Positions 31,341 to 40,511 are shown, counted from the stretch's first letter. The stretch: DNA of 64,000 bases from Bacteroidota bacterium (GCA_030681615.1 JAUXSA010000001.1:1-64000), one strand, 5' to 3'. The notes: generated by a model from the letters alone, not told the origin. Program-made: numbers and translations.

Positions 31341-31440
31341 ATTCCCCCTTTGCAAAAGGGGTTAGGGGTATTGATTTTCTGAACTTTTATTTTGCTAAAG
31401 CGCAAAATCCCCCTTGGAGAAGGGGGCAGGGGGGGATTGA
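31341..31440. repeat. Two tandem C/G-run palindromic repeats (CCCCCTTTgcAAAAGGGG..)
   Basis: attccccctttgcaaaaggggttaggggtattgat (31341-31375) and aatcccccttggagaagggggcaggggggattga (31407-31440). Confidence 0.75.
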
Positions 31441-31443
31441 ATT

Positions 31444-32592
31444 TTACAGTTTATCCGCAAACTCCGTTATCAACTTAAACACATCCACATAATCCGTCAG
31501 TGGTAATGTTTTTGCCACATCAAACACATCGTGGTAAGCTTTTATGCCGCCCATGGTATAAATAAAAAAACAAGGCACGCCTGCCTCCGAAAACCAATAA
31601 TGATCGCTATTGGAGGCCTTACCGCGTTTTTTAATTTCTTTAACAAGATTTTTTTCTTTATTTATTTTATCGAGTACGTTAAATTGTTTTTCAAACGTGT
31701 GACCATTCACTACCATAATGCCGTCATCCCCCGTGCCTAAAAGATCGAGGTTAACTAAGAATTTAATTTTTGTAAGATCTAACACTTTACTGTCAACAAA
31801 ATAATGCGAGCCTATTAATCCTGCTTCTTCACCGGCAAAGAAAATAAATACTGTTTTATATTTTGGTGGATTTTTTTGGTACTGCTTTACAAGGTTCAGC
31901 AATACACTCACGCCGCTGGCGTTATCATTGGCGCCGGGAAAATAAGTTGCTTTGCCCATGCCACCCAAATGATCGTAATGTGCAGAAAACACCGTCACTG
32001 TATCGTTATTTATTTTACCGGGAATGAACGCGCAAATGTTTTTATTGATGTATTTGGTAAGCACTTTGCTTTCAATATTTACTTCAACATTTTTTATTTC
32101 TGCCGGCGCACATTCATTTAACAGGTCAATACTACAACCTGCAACCGAATTGGTTGCAACGCTATAGGTTAATTTTTTTTTGATCTTTATATTTATAGGA
32201 AGTGCCATATTGTTGGCAATATAAGTAACGCTATCTTTTTTAAATACCGTGTATTTGCCTTTTACAGTGCCGCTTTCGGGGTTAATAATATAATCGATGC
32301 CAGGTTTTAAAAGTTTATTATTTATTTTAACGATTACTTTATCCGGAAAAGTATTTACATTAAAATCAAACCATTGAAAATAGCCGGTGGAAAAAAATGG
32401 TTCTGCTTTGTTTGCTTTTAATTCTGCCGCAATATATTTTGCGGCTACATCTAAACCATTGTTTAAATAACCGCGGCCAAAACATTTTTTAGATGTTAAA
32501 CATTTTATTACCTCTCTTGCGTATACTGTGTCCTGCGAGAAGGAAGAAGAGAAATGTATTAAAAAAACGAAAGTGAGAAATAAGGAACGCAT
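31444..32592 (-). CDS. M28 family zinc peptidase
   Basis: VFSAHYDHLGG, GANDNASGVSVLLNL, FIFFAGEEAGLIGSHYF; signal peptide. Confidence 0.9.
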   Translation of the reverse strand: MRSLFLTFVFLIHFSSSFSQDTVYAREVIKCLTSKKCFGRGYLNNGLDVAAKYIAAELKANKAEPFFSTGYFQWFDFNVNTFPDKVIVKINNKLLKPGIDYIINPESGTVKGKYTVFKKDSVTYIANNMALPINIKIKKKLTYSVATNSVAGCSIDLLNECAPAEIKNVEVNIESKVLTKYINKNICAFIPGKINNDTVTVFSAHYDHLGGMGKATYFPGANDNASGVSVLLNLVKQYQKNPPKYKTVFIFFAGEEAGLIGSHYFVDSKVLDLTKIKFLVNLDLLGTGDDGIMVVNGHTFEKQFNVLDKINKEKNLVKEIKKRGKASNSDHYWFSEAGVPCFFIYTMGGIKAYHDVFDVAKTLPLTDYVDVFKLITEFADKL

Positions 32593-33158
32593 TAATTAAA
32601 ACGTTTTTTTATGAGAGAAAAAAAGTAAGAAGCAACTTCAGAGTTGTCTTTCCACTCGTATAATGCTTTTAAGCTATTCAGGTAAATTTCAGTATCGCGC
32701 CACGTTTTTAAGGCGTTTAACTGTTCAATAGCAATGTTGTATTCTGAATTATTTTGCTTGAACAATTCATTAATAAAACGAAATTTATCATTTATACCAA
32801 CCGCAATATCCGTTAAATTTTTTTGAGTTTCTTCTTCTGTTTTTACTGCTGGTATGACAAGATCCGGCCTTTCTTCGTGAATAATTACTTTAATTTCTTT
32901 GGCCAGTTCTTCAATTTTTTCTTTAGGTAATTCCTTCTCACTCACTTTTGCATGGATGCTAAAACTGGGCGAGATCTCTTTATTGGCTTTGTTATACTTA
33001 TAAACCGCTAAATTTTCCTGTATAAGATTTAACTGTTGTTGCAGTTTTTCGCAGCTTTTTACCGAAGGTTGTATCGTTTCATCAATAAATAACTCCAGCG
33101 TAGGGGCCAGGTCGTTGATCTGTGATTGAATTTTATGTAATACCTTCTCTAACGACAT
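32592..33158 (-). CDS. Conserved hypothetical protein
   Basis: Long ORF in the gap upstream of the M28 gene; helical composition. Confidence 0.6.
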   Translation of the reverse strand: MSLEKVLHKIQSQINDLAPTLELFIDETIQPSVKSCEKLQQQLNLIQENLAVYKYNKANKEISPSFSIHAKVSEKELPKEKIEELAKEIKVIIHEERPDLVIPAVKTEEETQKNLTDIAVGINDKFRFINELFKQNNSEYNIAIEQLNALKTWRDTEIYLNSLKALYEWKDNSEVASYFFSLIKKRFN

Positions 33159-33247
33159 CTTTTGTGAATAATTATATTATTAAATATAATTTGATTTTGC
33201 CACATCTTACACTACTTTTAAGTTTTGTTTTTAACGCCTTTTAAACA

Positions 33248-33823
33248 ATGTTTTTAGAAAATAATAATAACGAGCGCAAGCGTGGATGGATAGAAGTTAT
33301 CGTAGGATCTATGTTCTCGGGTAAAACTGAAGAATTAATAAGGCGTTTAAAGCGGGCACAGTTCGCCAAACAAAAAGTAGAGATCTTTAAACCCACTGTT
33401 GATACACGTTACGACGAGTTTAAAGTGGTAAGCCACCAGGGTATTGAGATCATGAGCACACCTGTTCCTTCAAGCGCCAATATTTTATTATTAGCCACAG
33501 ATGTAGATGTGGTGGGCATTGATGAGGCACAATTCTTTGACAATGAACTTCCCTATGTTTGTAACCAGCTGGCAGATAGAGGTATCAGGGTTATTGTTGC
33601 GGGTTTAGACCTCGATTACACAGGTAAGCCTTTCGGGCCTATTCCAAATTTAATGTCAACGGCAGAATATGTTACAAAAGTACATGCCATTTGCATGCAA
33701 TGTGGTAATTTAGCTTATGTAAGTCATCGTAAAACAAACGAAGAAAGTTTGGTTCTGTTGGGCGAAACAGATAGTTACGAACCGTTATGCAGGAATTGTT
33801 TCAATAAGAATTTTAAAAAGTAA
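33248..33823 (+). CDS. tdk: Thymidine kinase
   Basis: [65 protein letters not shown]. Confidence 0.97.
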   Translation: MFLENNNNERKRGWIEVIVGSMFSGKTEELIRRLKRAQFAKQKVEIFKPTVDTRYDEFKVVSHQGIEIMSTPVPSSANILLLATDVDVVGIDEAQFFDNELPYVCNQLADRGIRVIVAGLDLDYTGKPFGPIPNLMSTAEYVTKVHAICMQCGNLAYVSHRKTNEESLVLLGETDSYEPLCRNCFNKNFKK

Positions 33824-33832
33824 ACGCATCAT

Positions 33833-36280
33833 ATGTACAACCTGCAACAAATAGCAGAGATCACAACTTCTAAATTTATTGGCGGCACTAATAATAAGAT
33901 CAGTATTTTTTTAAATGATAGCCGTGCATTACAATCGCCGGTAGATACTTTATTTATTGCATTAAAGACCGGACGCAATAACGGACATAATTATATTGCC
34001 GATCTTATTGAAAAAGGAGTAAAGTCGTTTTTAATACAGGAAAATGAATTTGATATTTCTAAATATAAAAATGCAGACGTTTCTTTTGTAGTTTCACAAG
34101 ATCCATTAAAAGCTATTCAAAAGTTGGCGGCATTTCATCGCAAACAGTTTACTATTCCTGTAATTGGTATTACTGGGAGTAACGGCAAAACAGTTGTAAA
34201 AGAATGGTTGTACCAGCTGTTAAAAAATAATTTTTCTATTTGTCGCAGTCCAAAAAGTTATAACTCACAGATTGGTGTTCCTTTAAGCGTTTTAAATTTA
34301 AACCATACGCACACACTGGCAATTTTTGAAGCAGGTATTTCTTTACCTAACGAAATGGATGCTTTGGTAGAAATTATACAACCAACCATTGGTGTGTTTA
34401 CTTCTATAGGCTCTGCTCACGATGAAGGCTTTGAAAGCAGAGAACAAAAAATAAATGAAAAATTAAAATTAATTGCGCATTGCGATAAAAAGATCATAAA
34501 CGGTTTACATAAAGAGCAGTTGCAGGCAGAAATTTTAAGTAAGACTATTCTTGTTTCTGAATTTGATGATGCCGATCTTAAAATTTCTTTTAAAGACGAT
34601 ACGTTAGAATTAAAAAGTTCAACCGCATCTCACCAGTTCAAAATTCCATTTTCTGATAAAGCATCAATCTTAAATGCTTCTACCTGTGCGGCAACATTAA
34701 TGCAGTTAGGTTTTAAAGAAGCTGATATTGCGCAGCGTTTGGCTTTATTGCAACCTGTTGCGTTGCGTTTGGAAATTAAAACAGGAATAAACAATGCTTT
34801 AATTATTAATGATTATTATAATTCAGATATTGATTCTATAAAAATTGCGTTGAATTATTTATCGCAACAAAACCGCCGTGTACGTAAGATCGTTATTGTG
34901 TCTGATCTTGAGCAGTCGGGTATTTCGGCACACACGCTTTATAAACAACTGGCCGAACTTTTTGCGCAAAACAAAATAGATCTTGTAGTTGGTATTGGCA
35001 AAGAGATCTCAAACCACAAACCTTTATTTAAAGCCAATTCTCTTTTCTTTTTTGATACACAGAGTTTTATTAATCAATTTAACTTAATTAATTACCAGTT
35101 TAGCGAAGCGAGTATACTTTTAAAAGGCGCGCGCAGTTTTGGTTTCGAGAATATCAGTCGTGTGCTTCAATTAAAAAGTCACGATACCGTTTTTGAGATC
35201 AACTTAAATAAATTAATTAATAACGTTAATTATTACCGCTCGCTAATTGCGCCCAATGTAAAATTAATGTGCATGGTAAAAGCCATGGGCTATGGCAGCG
35301 GCGGCGCAGAGATCGCAAAAACATTGCAACACATTGGCGTTAATTACCTGGCAGTGGCTTATGCGGACGAAGGAGTAGAGTTGAGGCAATCGCAAATTAC
35401 CTTGCCAATAATGGTAATGAGTCCGGAGGAAGATGCGTTGGAAGATATTATTAATTACCAGTTAGAACCGGAGATCTATAGTTTTAAAGTACTGCACGCA
35501 TTCATAAAAAAACTGGATGCGCTAGGAATAACAGACCCATACCCTGTGCATTTAAAGATAGACACCGGCATGCACCGTTTGGGTTTTGAAGAAAACGATC
35601 TTGAAAAATTAGTTTCAGAATTAAAGAATTTCCCGCAGCTAAAAGTGCGCTCTGTATTTTCTCACTTGGTGGGCACTGATAATTCAAATTTGGATGATTT
35701 TACAAATGAGCAGATGCGCATGTTTGAAAAAGTATCTTCTGCTATTGAATTGGTTTTAGGTTACTCTGTTTTAAAACATATTTGTAACTCAGGCGGCATT
35801 ACACGTTTTAAGAATGCGCATTACGATATGGTGCGCCTTGGCATTGGTATGTATGGCATTGGCGTTAACAGCGCAGAACAAGCGCAGTTAGAAAATGTGG
35901 GCAGTTTAATTACCCGCATTAGTCAAATAAAAAATGTTTCGGCATCACAAACCGTTGGTTATAACCGCAATGGTAAATTAGATAAAGACACAAAAATAGC
36001 AACCATACCTATTGGTTATGCAGACGGTTTTAGCAGAGCTTTGGGAAATGGTAAACACGGTGTTTATATTGCCGGTAAATTTTGCACGACCATTGGTAAC
36101 ATTTGTATGGACATGTGCATGGTGGATGTTACAGATATTAATTGCCAGGAAGGCGATGAAGTAATTATTTTTGAGAACGCCGAACAAATAAATGCCATGG
36201 CCTCAGCATTAAATTCTATTTCTTATGAAGTGCTTACGAATGTTTCGGCGCGGGTGAAGCGCGTTTATGTGCAGGAGTAA
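33833..36280 (+). CDS. Bifunctional UDP-N-acetylmuramoyl-tripeptide:D-Ala-D-Ala ligase / alanine racemase
   Basis: MurF-like GITGSNGKTVVKEWLYQLL; alanine racemase half with MCMVKAMGYGSGGAEIAKTL, KIDTGMHRLGF, GNICMDMCMVDVT. Confidence 0.95.
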   Translation: MYNLQQIAEITTSKFIGGTNNKISIFLNDSRALQSPVDTLFIALKTGRNNGHNYIADLIEKGVKSFLIQENEFDISKYKNADVSFVVSQDPLKAIQKLAAFHRKQFTIPVIGITGSNGKTVVKEWLYQLLKNNFSICRSPKSYNSQIGVPLSVLNLNHTHTLAIFEAGISLPNEMDALVEIIQPTIGVFTSIGSAHDEGFESREQKINEKLKLIAHCDKKIINGLHKEQLQAEILSKTILVSEFDDADLKISFKDDTLELKSSTASHQFKIPFSDKASILNASTCAATLMQLGFKEADIAQRLALLQPVALRLEIKTGINNALIINDYYNSDIDSIKIALNYLSQQNRRVRKIVIVSDLEQSGISAHTLYKQLAELFAQNKIDLVVGIGKEISNHKPLFKANSLFFFDTQSFINQFNLINYQFSEASILLKGARSFGFENISRVLQLKSHDTVFEINLNKLINNVNYYRSLIAPNVKLMCMVKAMGYGSGGAEIAKTLQHIGVNYLAVAYADEGVELRQSQITLPIMVMSPEEDALEDIINYQLEPEIYSFKVLHAFIKKLDALGITDPYPVHLKIDTGMHRLGFEENDLEKLVSELKNFPQLKVRSVFSHLVGTDNSNLDDFTNEQMRMFEKVSSAIELVLGYSVLKHICNSGGITRFKNAHYDMVRLGIGMYGIGVNSAEQAQLENVGSLITRISQIKNVSASQTVGYNRNGKLDKDTKIATIPIGYADGFSRALGNGKHGVYIAGKFCTTIGNICMDMCMVDVTDINCQEGDEVIIFENAEQINAMASALNSISYEVLTNVSARVKRVYVQE

Positions 36281-36289
36281 TTATCCTGA

Positions 36290-36634
36290 TCAAGCTTTTC
36301 TAACAAATTCAGATTTTAGCGCCATTGCTCCAAAGCCCTCTATCTTGCAATCAATATTATGATCGCCATCCGTTAAACGTATATTTTTAACTTTTGTTCC
36401 TGCTTTTACAGATTTGGGAGCGCCTTTTACCGGCAGGTCCTTAATAACTACTACCGAATCTCCATCGTGTAGTTCGTTTCCATTGCTATCTACTATTTTT
36501 TTTGTGATTTCCCCTGATTCAGCAACTGCCTCTTCAGGATTCCATTCATAAAAACATTCAGGGCAGGTAACTAAAGACCCGGTAGAATAAGTGTATTCAC
36601 ATTTGCATTTCGGACAAGCAGGATATTCATTCAT
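36290..36634 (-). CDS. yjdM: YjdM/PhnA-like zinc ribbon protein
   Basis: [27 protein letters not shown]...[26 protein letters not shown]. Confidence 0.9.
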   Translation of the reverse strand: MNEYPACPKCKCEYTYSTGSLVTCPECFYEWNPEEAVAESGEITKKIVDSNGNELHDGDSVVVIKDLPVKGAPKSVKAGTKVKNIRLTDGDHNIDCKIEGFGAMALKSEFVRKA

Positions 36635-36711
36635 TTTAAAAAAATAATTGGTTCACGAAAGTATAAATTTTCTTTAAATAAAAGCAATTTTCTTTTTTTA
36701 ATTCGGGCGAT

Positions 36712-36765
36712 CAAGTCTTTACCAGTGTTTTGGAAAGGGTGAAGCGGGTTTACGTGCAGGAGTAG
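36712..36765 (+). pseudogene. Fossil 3' end of an alr/murF-alr gene
   Basis: caagtctttaccagtgttttggaaagggtgaagcgggtttacgtgcaggagtag encodes QVFTSVLERVKRVYVQE*, against EVLTNVSARVKRVYVQE* at the genuine gene end (36227-36280). Confidence 0.75.
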
Positions 36766-36786
36766 TTTTTCTGCATTAATTTGCTG

Positions 36787-36968
36787 CTAACGTTTGGCGG
36801 CTAGGCGCAAGGGCGCTTATGAAACATCCTTTTTCTATCCGCCGAAATGTTTATTAAATGTACAAATGTTTATTAGCAAAGCCAAACGTAAATAAATATC
36901 TGCGTAGCAGGCAAAAGATTGGCTTTGCGATCTACCGGTCCGCCCGCCTTGCACTTAGCCGCTGTTAG
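36787..36968. repeat. Imperfect palindrome, attC-like site 1
   Basis: Left arm ctaacgtttggcggctaggcgcaagg (36787-36812); right arm ccgccttgcacttagccgctgttag (36944-36968); inner perfect 10-bp IR gcaaagccaa (36876-36885) / ttggctttgc (36919-36928). Confidence 0.65.
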
Positions 36969-37168
36969 TAGTAGGTTGCGTAAACAGCCGGACGCGCCTG
37001 GTCGTCGGGTTGTGGTTGCGCGTCTGCTTATAAAAACAATTTTTGAAACGGTCGTTTGTGCTTCGTGAATCTGGGCTGCAGCTTTTGAGTCAGAACTTTT
37101 TTTGCGAAAATACTCTCTGTGGTTAGACTACTATTTGTATTAGCTTATTTAATTTCGTATTTTTAATT

Positions 37169-37882
37169 ATGATTTTAAACGAAGTGTATCATTATTTCGA
37201 CACGTCCTGCGAGCCAAAGATTATTGGCGTCAGAAATGGTATTTATCAAGCCGAGTTCAACGAATCGTGTTTTGTGCCTAAAGCGAAGTATGATGAGTAC
37301 TATGATGCTGCCATCAAAAAGAACGCTAAGCAAAAAGCAAACATAAAAAAGTTTATCAAAGGAATTCGCAGACTCGACTTATTAAAAAGCGCTAAGCTTA
37401 CTGACTTCCTTCAGCCTTGCCCTCACATTCCCAGTGTTAACTTTTTGGTTAGTGAATCTCTAAAGGCGATTTTTGAAGAACATAAATTAGGAAATAGTTT
37501 TTTACAACCAACTGTTGTTCGAAGTCTTAAAACAGGTGAGAAACATCATTACAGTTTTTTTTACCATAATAGCATCAAGTTTGACGACATAATTTTTGAG
37601 AGCAGCGAAATCTATCAGCGAACAGTCTTTGCAAAAAATGGTAAACTACAAACGCGAGACAAATTATATCCCATTCGCAACCGGGCGCATTATGACGAAC
37701 TGAGCGAAAAGTTTTTTCTGCCACCTTTTTCAAAAATTTGCGTTGATTCGAAGTATAAGCAATTTGACTATATTGAAGTATATACTTACAAGTTCGTATC
37801 ACAGAGGCTTAAAGAAAAGCTAATTGCAGGTGGAATGACTGGTATAGAATTTGGTACGCGTGTTCAACTCGTATTTGATTAG
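37169..37882 (+). CDS. Orphan 237-aa protein, possibly immunity-like (Imm11/DUF1629-like C-terminus)
   Basis: Single long ORF between two palindromes; C-term VSQRLKEKLIAGGMTGIEFGTRVQLVFD resembles the end of Imm11-type proteins. Assignment tentative. Confidence 0.55.
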   Translation: MILNEVYHYFDTSCEPKIIGVRNGIYQAEFNESCFVPKAKYDEYYDAAIKKNAKQKANIKKFIKGIRRLDLLKSAKLTDFLQPCPHIPSVNFLVSESLKAIFEEHKLGNSFLQPTVVRSLKTGEKHHYSFFYHNSIKFDDIIFESSEIYQRTVFAKNGKLQTRDKLYPIRNRAHYDELSEKFFLPPFSKICVDSKYKQFDYIEVYTYKFVSQRLKEKLIAGGMTGIEFGTRVQLVFD

Positions 37883-38038
37883 GAATTATTAAAAGGAAAT
37901 AAACTCAACGCCTTAAAGCCGTTTGAAATCAAACGTTACACATCTTCATTGTTCAATTTTTCACAATGTGAAGTTAGTCCACTTAAAAGTTTTTATCTAC
38001 CGAGATCTTATCAACTGAGAATTGTCCGCGACTTACTA

Positions 38039-38117
38039 CTAACTCCCTTATACCCGCTATAAATATGCGCCCATCCTGCAATTTTCGCAAGATTGGCGCT
38101 ACTATGTAGCGGTTATT
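38039..38117. repeat. Imperfect palindrome, attC-like site 2
   Basis: ctaac...ccgctataaatatgcgcccatcctgca-attttc-gcaagattggcgctactatgtagcgg-ttatt. Hairpin arms pair imperfectly over about 27 nt. Confidence 0.65.
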
Positions 38118-38162
38118 AAATGTATCGCTATTTTTATAAATAATCAAGTGGCTATGTTATAT

Positions 38163-38600
38163 TTAATTAGCAATCACAGAGATCTCCACATGCGCACCTT
38201 TTGGTAATGCTTTTACTTCTACTGTTTCGCGGGCAGGAGGGTTTAATTTAAAATAGCTTTTATATACGTCATTTACTTTTGCAAAATTTTTAATATCGGT
38301 TAAATAGATGGTTGCTTTAGAAACATCATCCAGGCTCATACCGGCTGCTTCTACTATAGCTTTAATATTATTAAGGGCCTGGGTGCTTTCGTTCTCTATA
38401 GATGTAGTATCAAATGTGCCGTCGGGTTTTAAACCAACCTGTCCGGATACATATAAAGTACCGCCGGTTTTTATTGCCTGGCTGTAAGGGCCAATGGGCG
38501 AAGGCGCCAGCTTGGTTAAAATAACTTCTTTCCGGTCTTTACTTGTAAATGCAAATACTAAAACAATTGCAGCACAAGCGATACTAATTTTTTTTAACAT
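38163..38600 (-). CDS. RidA/YjgF family protein with N-terminal export signal
   Basis: MLKKISIACAAIVLVFAFTS signal; APSPIGPYSQAIKTGGTLYVSGQVGL, NPPARETVEVKALPKGAHVEISVIA. Confidence 0.9.
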   Translation of the reverse strand: MLKKISIACAAIVLVFAFTSKDRKEVILTKLAPSPIGPYSQAIKTGGTLYVSGQVGLKPDGTFDTTSIENESTQALNNIKAIVEAAGMSLDDVSKATIYLTDIKNFAKVNDVYKSYFKLNPPARETVEVKALPKGAHVEISVIAN

Positions 38601-38605
38601 GTAAT

Positions 38606-39916
38606 TTATTTTTGTGGAGTAGGTGCTTCCATCTTTGAGATCTCGGTTAAACCTTTTATCAATACGTCAAGATCCTCTGTGTTTGTATAAACATTGGGCG
38701 CAATTCTGATGCCGTTCACTTTTTCAAGGATCATAGATACAGAATGAACTTTGTGTTTCTCAAATAACTTGGCTTCTATTTGTTGCGCCTGCCAGCCTTC
38801 AAAACCAATGGTTGCCACTGCGCAGGAGAATTCCGGTTTCATAGACGTGTAAAAATTTGCTTTTGGTAATTTATGGCATTTGGTTGCCCAATAATCTTTT
38901 AAATAACGCAAACGCGCTTCTTTACGTTTGCCGCCAATTAAATTATGAAAATCAACCGCAGTACCAATTGCCATTTCTGATGCAAAAGAACGCGTACCAA
39001 TACTTTCAAATTTTTTCATGTCGCTGCCATCCGGATCAACCGATGAAAGTAAAGCCCATACATTTTTGATCTTATCTTTTTTAATATACATTAATCCGCT
39101 GCCAAAAGGCGCGCATAACCATTTGTGTAAAGAGGTAGCTAAATAATCGGCACCTGTCTCTTCAAATTTCATATCTATTTGCCCGAAAGAATGCGCGGCA
39201 TCTACTATCACTTCGCAACCCTTGCTGTGCGCCATATCGGCAATAGCTTTTACAGGAACAAAATTTCCTGTCCAGTTCATCATGTGGGTAATGTGAACGA
39301 TCTTTGTTTTTGGGGTAATAGCTTTTTCGTATAATTTTACAATGGTCGCCACATCATCGGTTGGCTGAGGAATAGTTATCCAGTTCAATTTTACCTTATC
39401 GCGTTTTTCTCTTTGCTTCCAGGCATTCATCATGTTAGGATAATCAAACGTACTTAACACCACTTCATCACCAGCTTTTAAATTCAAACCAAAAATTACA
39501 TTGTTCAAGCCTTCAGTTGCATTTCTGTTAATGGCCAATTCTTCCGGTAAAACACCGCAAAGGGTTGCTAATTTTTCGCGCAGGGCTTCTCTTCCCTGGT
39601 CTAAGATGCGCCACATATAGTAACTTGGCGCTTCGTTAGAGTATTGATAAAAACGAATGTGTGCATCCTGCACTATTTTTGGTTGAGGACTAACGCCACC
39701 ATTATTTAAATTAATTATGTTTGGCGAAACAGTATAACTCTGACGGATCCATCCCCAAAAATCTTCATTCTCTGCAGCGGCATCAAAACTCATATTCTCG
39801 AGTTTATTTAAATGTTTATCTAACTGTTTTGCAAATGGCAGATCAATAGAAGAAAAAAGGTCGAGTGCAGTAAGTGAACCTGCGGTGGCAAACAAAAAAT
39901 TACGGCGATCCATCAT
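38606..39916 (-). CDS. Aminotransferase class V-fold PLP-dependent enzyme with Tat-like signal
   Basis: MMDRRNFLFATAGSLTALDLF; DEVVLSTFDYPNMMNAW, VIVDAAHSFGQIDMKFEETGADYLATSLHKWLCAPFGSGLMYI. Confidence 0.9.
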   Translation of the reverse strand: MMDRRNFLFATAGSLTALDLFSSIDLPFAKQLDKHLNKLENMSFDAAAENEDFWGWIRQSYTVSPNIINLNNGGVSPQPKIVQDAHIRFYQYSNEAPSYYMWRILDQGREALREKLATLCGVLPEELAINRNATEGLNNVIFGLNLKAGDEVVLSTFDYPNMMNAWKQREKRDKVKLNWITIPQPTDDVATIVKLYEKAITPKTKIVHITHMMNWTGNFVPVKAIADMAHSKGCEVIVDAAHSFGQIDMKFEETGADYLATSLHKWLCAPFGSGLMYIKKDKIKNVWALLSSVDPDGSDMKKFESIGTRSFASEMAIGTAVDFHNLIGGKRKEARLRYLKDYWATKCHKLPKANFYTSMKPEFSCAVATIGFEGWQAQQIEAKLFEKHKVHSVSMILEKVNGIRIAPNVYTNTEDLDVLIKGLTEISKMEAPTPQK

Positions 39917-39989
39917 GGAGATTATATTTTTATTAAAGGTAAAAAAGGAAAGTTAAAAAGCAATGGAATAGTTATGCTAATTTAATTTT

Positions 39990-40370
39990 TTATCCTTTTA
40001 ACAACTTGGGAAACCTTAAATTGCAGGTTTTGTAGGCCCAGTAGATCAAAACAAACTGTAAGGGCAGACGCACAATTGCAGTTATGAATTTAATGTTTAA
40101 CGAGATCCATGTATCCTGTATCATTTTTATATGTACCGGTATAAAAACGATGAGCATTAAAATAATTAACATGGCCGCCGGTTTTTGAAATTTCTTAATT
40201 AAAAGCGCTATTCCTAAAATAATTTCAATGGCGCCGCTTAAGTATATCATCATTAAATGAGAGGGAATATAATCTGGCATGATCTTTAAATAAAAAGTGG
40301 GGTTTATAAAATGATAAATGCCTGCAGAGATATACAGAAGGCTCATTAAAATAAGGGAAATTCTTTTCAT
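39990..40370 (-). CDS. DoxX/MauE-like small membrane protein
   Basis: 126 aa with four TM-like segments; SAGIYHFINPTFYLKIMPDYIPSHLMMIYLSGAIEIILGIALLI. Confidence 0.75.
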   Translation of the reverse strand: MKRISLILMSLLYISAGIYHFINPTFYLKIMPDYIPSHLMMIYLSGAIEIILGIALLIKKFQKPAAMLIILMLIVFIPVHIKMIQDTWISLNIKFITAIVRLPLQFVLIYWAYKTCNLRFPKLLKG

Positions 40371-40384
40371 TAGTTTTGTTTAAA

Positions 40385-40498
40385 TGTCAGTTCGAGTGAT
40401 TTTTGTCTGCCTCTTACAAAAATTGTATCGAGAACGACTTACGAAATGCGTCTCGATACAGATTTGAAAAAGAGGCGCAAATCTTACTCGACGTGACA
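40385..40498. repeat. About 114-bp extragenic palindrome (TTCGAGTG...TCGAGA family)
   Basis: Outer arms tgtcagttcgagtgattttt / ...atcttactcgacgtgaca; inner perfect 10-bp IR tgtatcgaga (40424) / tctcgataca (40451). Confidence 0.85.
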
Positions 40499-40511
40499 TA
40501 ATTTATTTAAT

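Noticed and set aside
33833-36280. MurF-Alr fusion as a novel fusion
   Set aside because: This bifunctional architecture is well known in Bacteroidota; ordinary.
36781-38121. Interpreting the cassette as a classical IS or MITE
   Set aside because: No transposase-like ORF, no clear terminal inverted repeats with target-site duplication; both palindromes share orientation, which fits attC-like sites better. Still unproven.
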